From: a virus
IMG/VR virus record: IMGVR_UViG_3300024262_002289
Location: 1-24,088 of that record
Strand: one strand, 5' to 3'
Length of the DNA stretch: 24,088 nt
This document shows positions 22,854-24,088 of this stretch, in pieces. A program made the translations under genes and the position numbers. Each line of letters begins with the position of its first letter. Positions within the stretch are counted from its first letter, which is position 1. The notes beneath the pieces are model-generated. The model was not told where the DNA came from, did no database searches, and was given only the letters and a program-made list of their open reading frames with translations.

Positions 22854-23601
22854 TGAAGAACTAATTGAAGCAATTAAACGTCCAGACAGATACTATCACA
22901 TAAGCATTGGCGGATATGGTGGCGAAACATCTTATGCACGTATCAGCCAAGAAGCATTTGAATATTGGAATGAACAAAGCGACAGTGAACTAGAAAGCTA
23001 CATGGGTTCCCCAGAAAACTATGTAGAAGAAGAAAATCCAGATCTACCCGAAGATGCAAATTTTTTATACAATGCCGACGAAGAATACTACAGTGAATGG
23101 TATGAAGCACCTGATGAACTAGCACACAACTATGGAGTTGATATAGATAACAGTTGGATCACTGTCGAAGAAAGAGACGGAGAAGACTATAGCTCAAAAC
23201 ATATTGCCGATATAGTTGACACAGAAGACACTCCAAAGTATATTACAGACAACAATATAGAACGTGAAGATGGTGAATTTGATCTTGATAATGCACTGTA
23301 CCCAAATGGATTTGTTGAAGAAGGTGACAATGAAGGTGAACCATTGCCACTGGATGACGGTACCGTTCCTGGGCCATATGTTTTTTATGGTATGAGTGCA
23401 GAAAAAGGCACGTTCTTTGAAGGTGTTGTACATGTGGATGATGGTTCAAAATTTGATCCATCAAAGTTAAAAATTTATGTAGAAGCACAACCAAATGGTG
23501 ATAATATTATAACAGAAGTTGAATATGCTGGTGAACCTATTGACAATGCGGGCGGCGACACCACAGGCAAAGGCTATTATGCACAGGTATGGGATTATTA
23601 G
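22843..23601 (+). CDS. highly acidic hypothetical protein
   Basis: A 252-residue protein with about 64 Asp/Glu and only about 13 Lys/Arg. It opens with a small ordered part (YYHISIGGYGGETSYARISQ), has a long acidic middle and a beta-rich C-terminal part (GPYVFYGMSAEKGTFFEGVV, then KLKIYVEAQPNGD). I recall similar acidic proteins in marine T4-like phages, with no known function. I choose ATG 22843, preceded by GGGAG, over the GTG at 22834. It overlaps the HIT gene by 11 bases. The charge could mimic DNA, but this is speculation. Confidence 0.6.
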   Translation: MATDEELIEAIKRPDRYYHISIGGYGGETSYARISQEAFEYWNEQSDSELESYMGSPENYVEEENPDLPEDANFLYNADEEYYSEWYEAPDELAHNYGVDIDNSWITVEERDGEDYSSKHIADIVDTEDTPKYITDNNIEREDGEFDLDNALYPNGFVEEGDNEGEPLPLDDGTVPGPYVFYGMSAEKGTFFEGVVHVDDGSKFDPSKLKIYVEAQPNGDNIITEVEYAGEPIDNAGGDTTGKGYYAQVWDY

Positions 23602-23609
23602 GAGAGAGT

Positions 23610-24056
23610 ATGGCATACTATAGTACAAAAACATATGGACACAACATTGGACTTAGTGCAGTGTTTAGACAACCGCATGCAGATCATTCCCATTGTAGAT
23701 TCTTACATGGCTACAGTTTAGGATTCAAGTTTGTGTTTGCTTGTAGCAGTTTAGACAACAAAAACTGGGCAGTGGACTTTGGTGGACTAAAGCCATTGAA
23801 GAAGTGGTTAGAAGATACGTTTGATCACAAGGTAGTGCTTGATGAGAATGATGAGAAGTTACATTACTTTCACACACTAGAAGATGCTGGACTTGCACAA
23901 CTAACAATACTTGATGGTGTTGGTGCAGAGATGTTTGCAAAGCATGCTTTTGATTTTGCTGATAAACTAATTAGAGAACAAACAGATGGTAGATGTTGGG
24001 TACACAGTGTTGAGTGTAGTGAACATGGTGCTAATAGTGCAATCTACTCCATTTAA
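23610..24056 (+). CDS. queD: QueD-like 6-carboxytetrahydropterin synthase
   Basis: A 148-residue T-fold enzyme. ADHSHCRFLHGYSLGFKFVF holds the catalytic Cys29 and zinc ligand candidates His28 and His33. NWAVDFGGLKPLKKWL is the D-F-x-x-L-K turn, TFDHKVVLDEND the catalytic His, and CSEHGANSAIY the C-terminal Glu that binds the pterin. QueD turns FolE's product into 6-carboxytetrahydropterin on the way to preQ0. In E. coli QueD the zinc ligands sit in AAHR and HGHS; here they read AVFR and HGYS, so metal binding must differ. I believe this is a recognised QueD sub-branch. ATG 23610 has AGGAGAG in front and is preferred over a start at 23589. Confidence 0.85.
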   Translation: MAYYSTKTYGHNIGLSAVFRQPHADHSHCRFLHGYSLGFKFVFACSSLDNKNWAVDFGGLKPLKKWLEDTFDHKVVLDENDEKLHYFHTLEDAGLAQLTILDGVGAEMFAKHAFDFADKLIREQTDGRCWVHSVECSEHGANSAIYSI

Positions 24057-24088
24057 GACTCATATATATGATTGTCCATGCACTGATG
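24057..24088 (+). other. window end, possible start of another gene
   Basis: After the queD stop there are 32 bases. An ATG at 24068 opens a frame (MIVHALM) that runs off the end, but there is no ribosome-binding site, so nothing can be concluded. Confidence 0.15.

Noticed and set aside
1-24088. CRISPR array, insertion sequence, integrase or attachment site
   Set aside because: No regularly spaced direct repeats, transposase or integrase motifs, or terminal inverted repeats were seen.

Overview
The window looks like part of a T4-like (myovirus) marine phage genome. It is AT-rich, and every gene lies on the plus strand. Genes abut or overlap by 1-23 bases (ATGA and TAATG junctions). It carries a gp43-type family B DNA polymerase, a gp45-type sliding clamp and a probable DsbA-like protein. 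Several hypothetical proteins resemble families I remember from marine T4-like phages. The host cannot be fixed from sequence. The NqrM-like gene would fit a Gram-negative marine host with Na+-NQR, and the BMP-type binding protein would fit one with an outer membrane.

Layout. (1) Bases 1-914: two tiny genes and a cysteine-hydrolase-like gene whose N-terminal part is cut off by an in-frame TAG. (2) Bases 930-5504: a late-type promoter, a Dps/ferritin-like gene, then a run of acidic or basic hypothetical proteins, probably virion or late proteins. (3) Bases 5524-7835: three overlapping glycosyltransferase-like genes. (4) Bases 7836-8028: the longest intergenic region, with two hairpins, a possible late promoter and a perfect sigma70 promoter. 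(5) Bases 8029-14163: replication module (DsbA-like, gp43, methyltransferase, gp45) ending in a tRNA-guanine-transglycosylase-like gene of DpdA type. (6) Bases 14164-16187: a second sigma70 promoter, an unknown protein, an SGNH hydrolase, a T-fold protein and an NqrM-like membrane protein. (7) Bases 16188-18970: a third sigma70 promoter and a sugar cassette (GT4 glycosyltransferase, GalE, short DegT aminotransferase). (8) Bases 18971-24088: FolE, a secreted BMP-family substrate-binding protein, a 2-oxoglutarate/Fe(II) oxygenase, a ferredoxin-NADP reductase, a fourth sigma70 promoter, a HIT protein, a very acidic protein and QueD.

How the parts may fit. FolE, QueD and the transglycosylase are the entry, second and insertion steps of a 7-deazaguanine pathway. 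This suggests the phage replaces guanines in its DNA with 7-deazaguanine derivatives to escape restriction; QueE and QueC are not in the window. The BMP protein could raise nucleoside uptake, and the reductase could supply electrons to a radical-SAM QueE; both links are inference. The sugar genes could modify the virion, the phage DNA or the host surface. The most unusual cargo for a phage is the BMP substrate-binding protein, the NqrM-like maturation factor, and the oxygenase-reductase pair.
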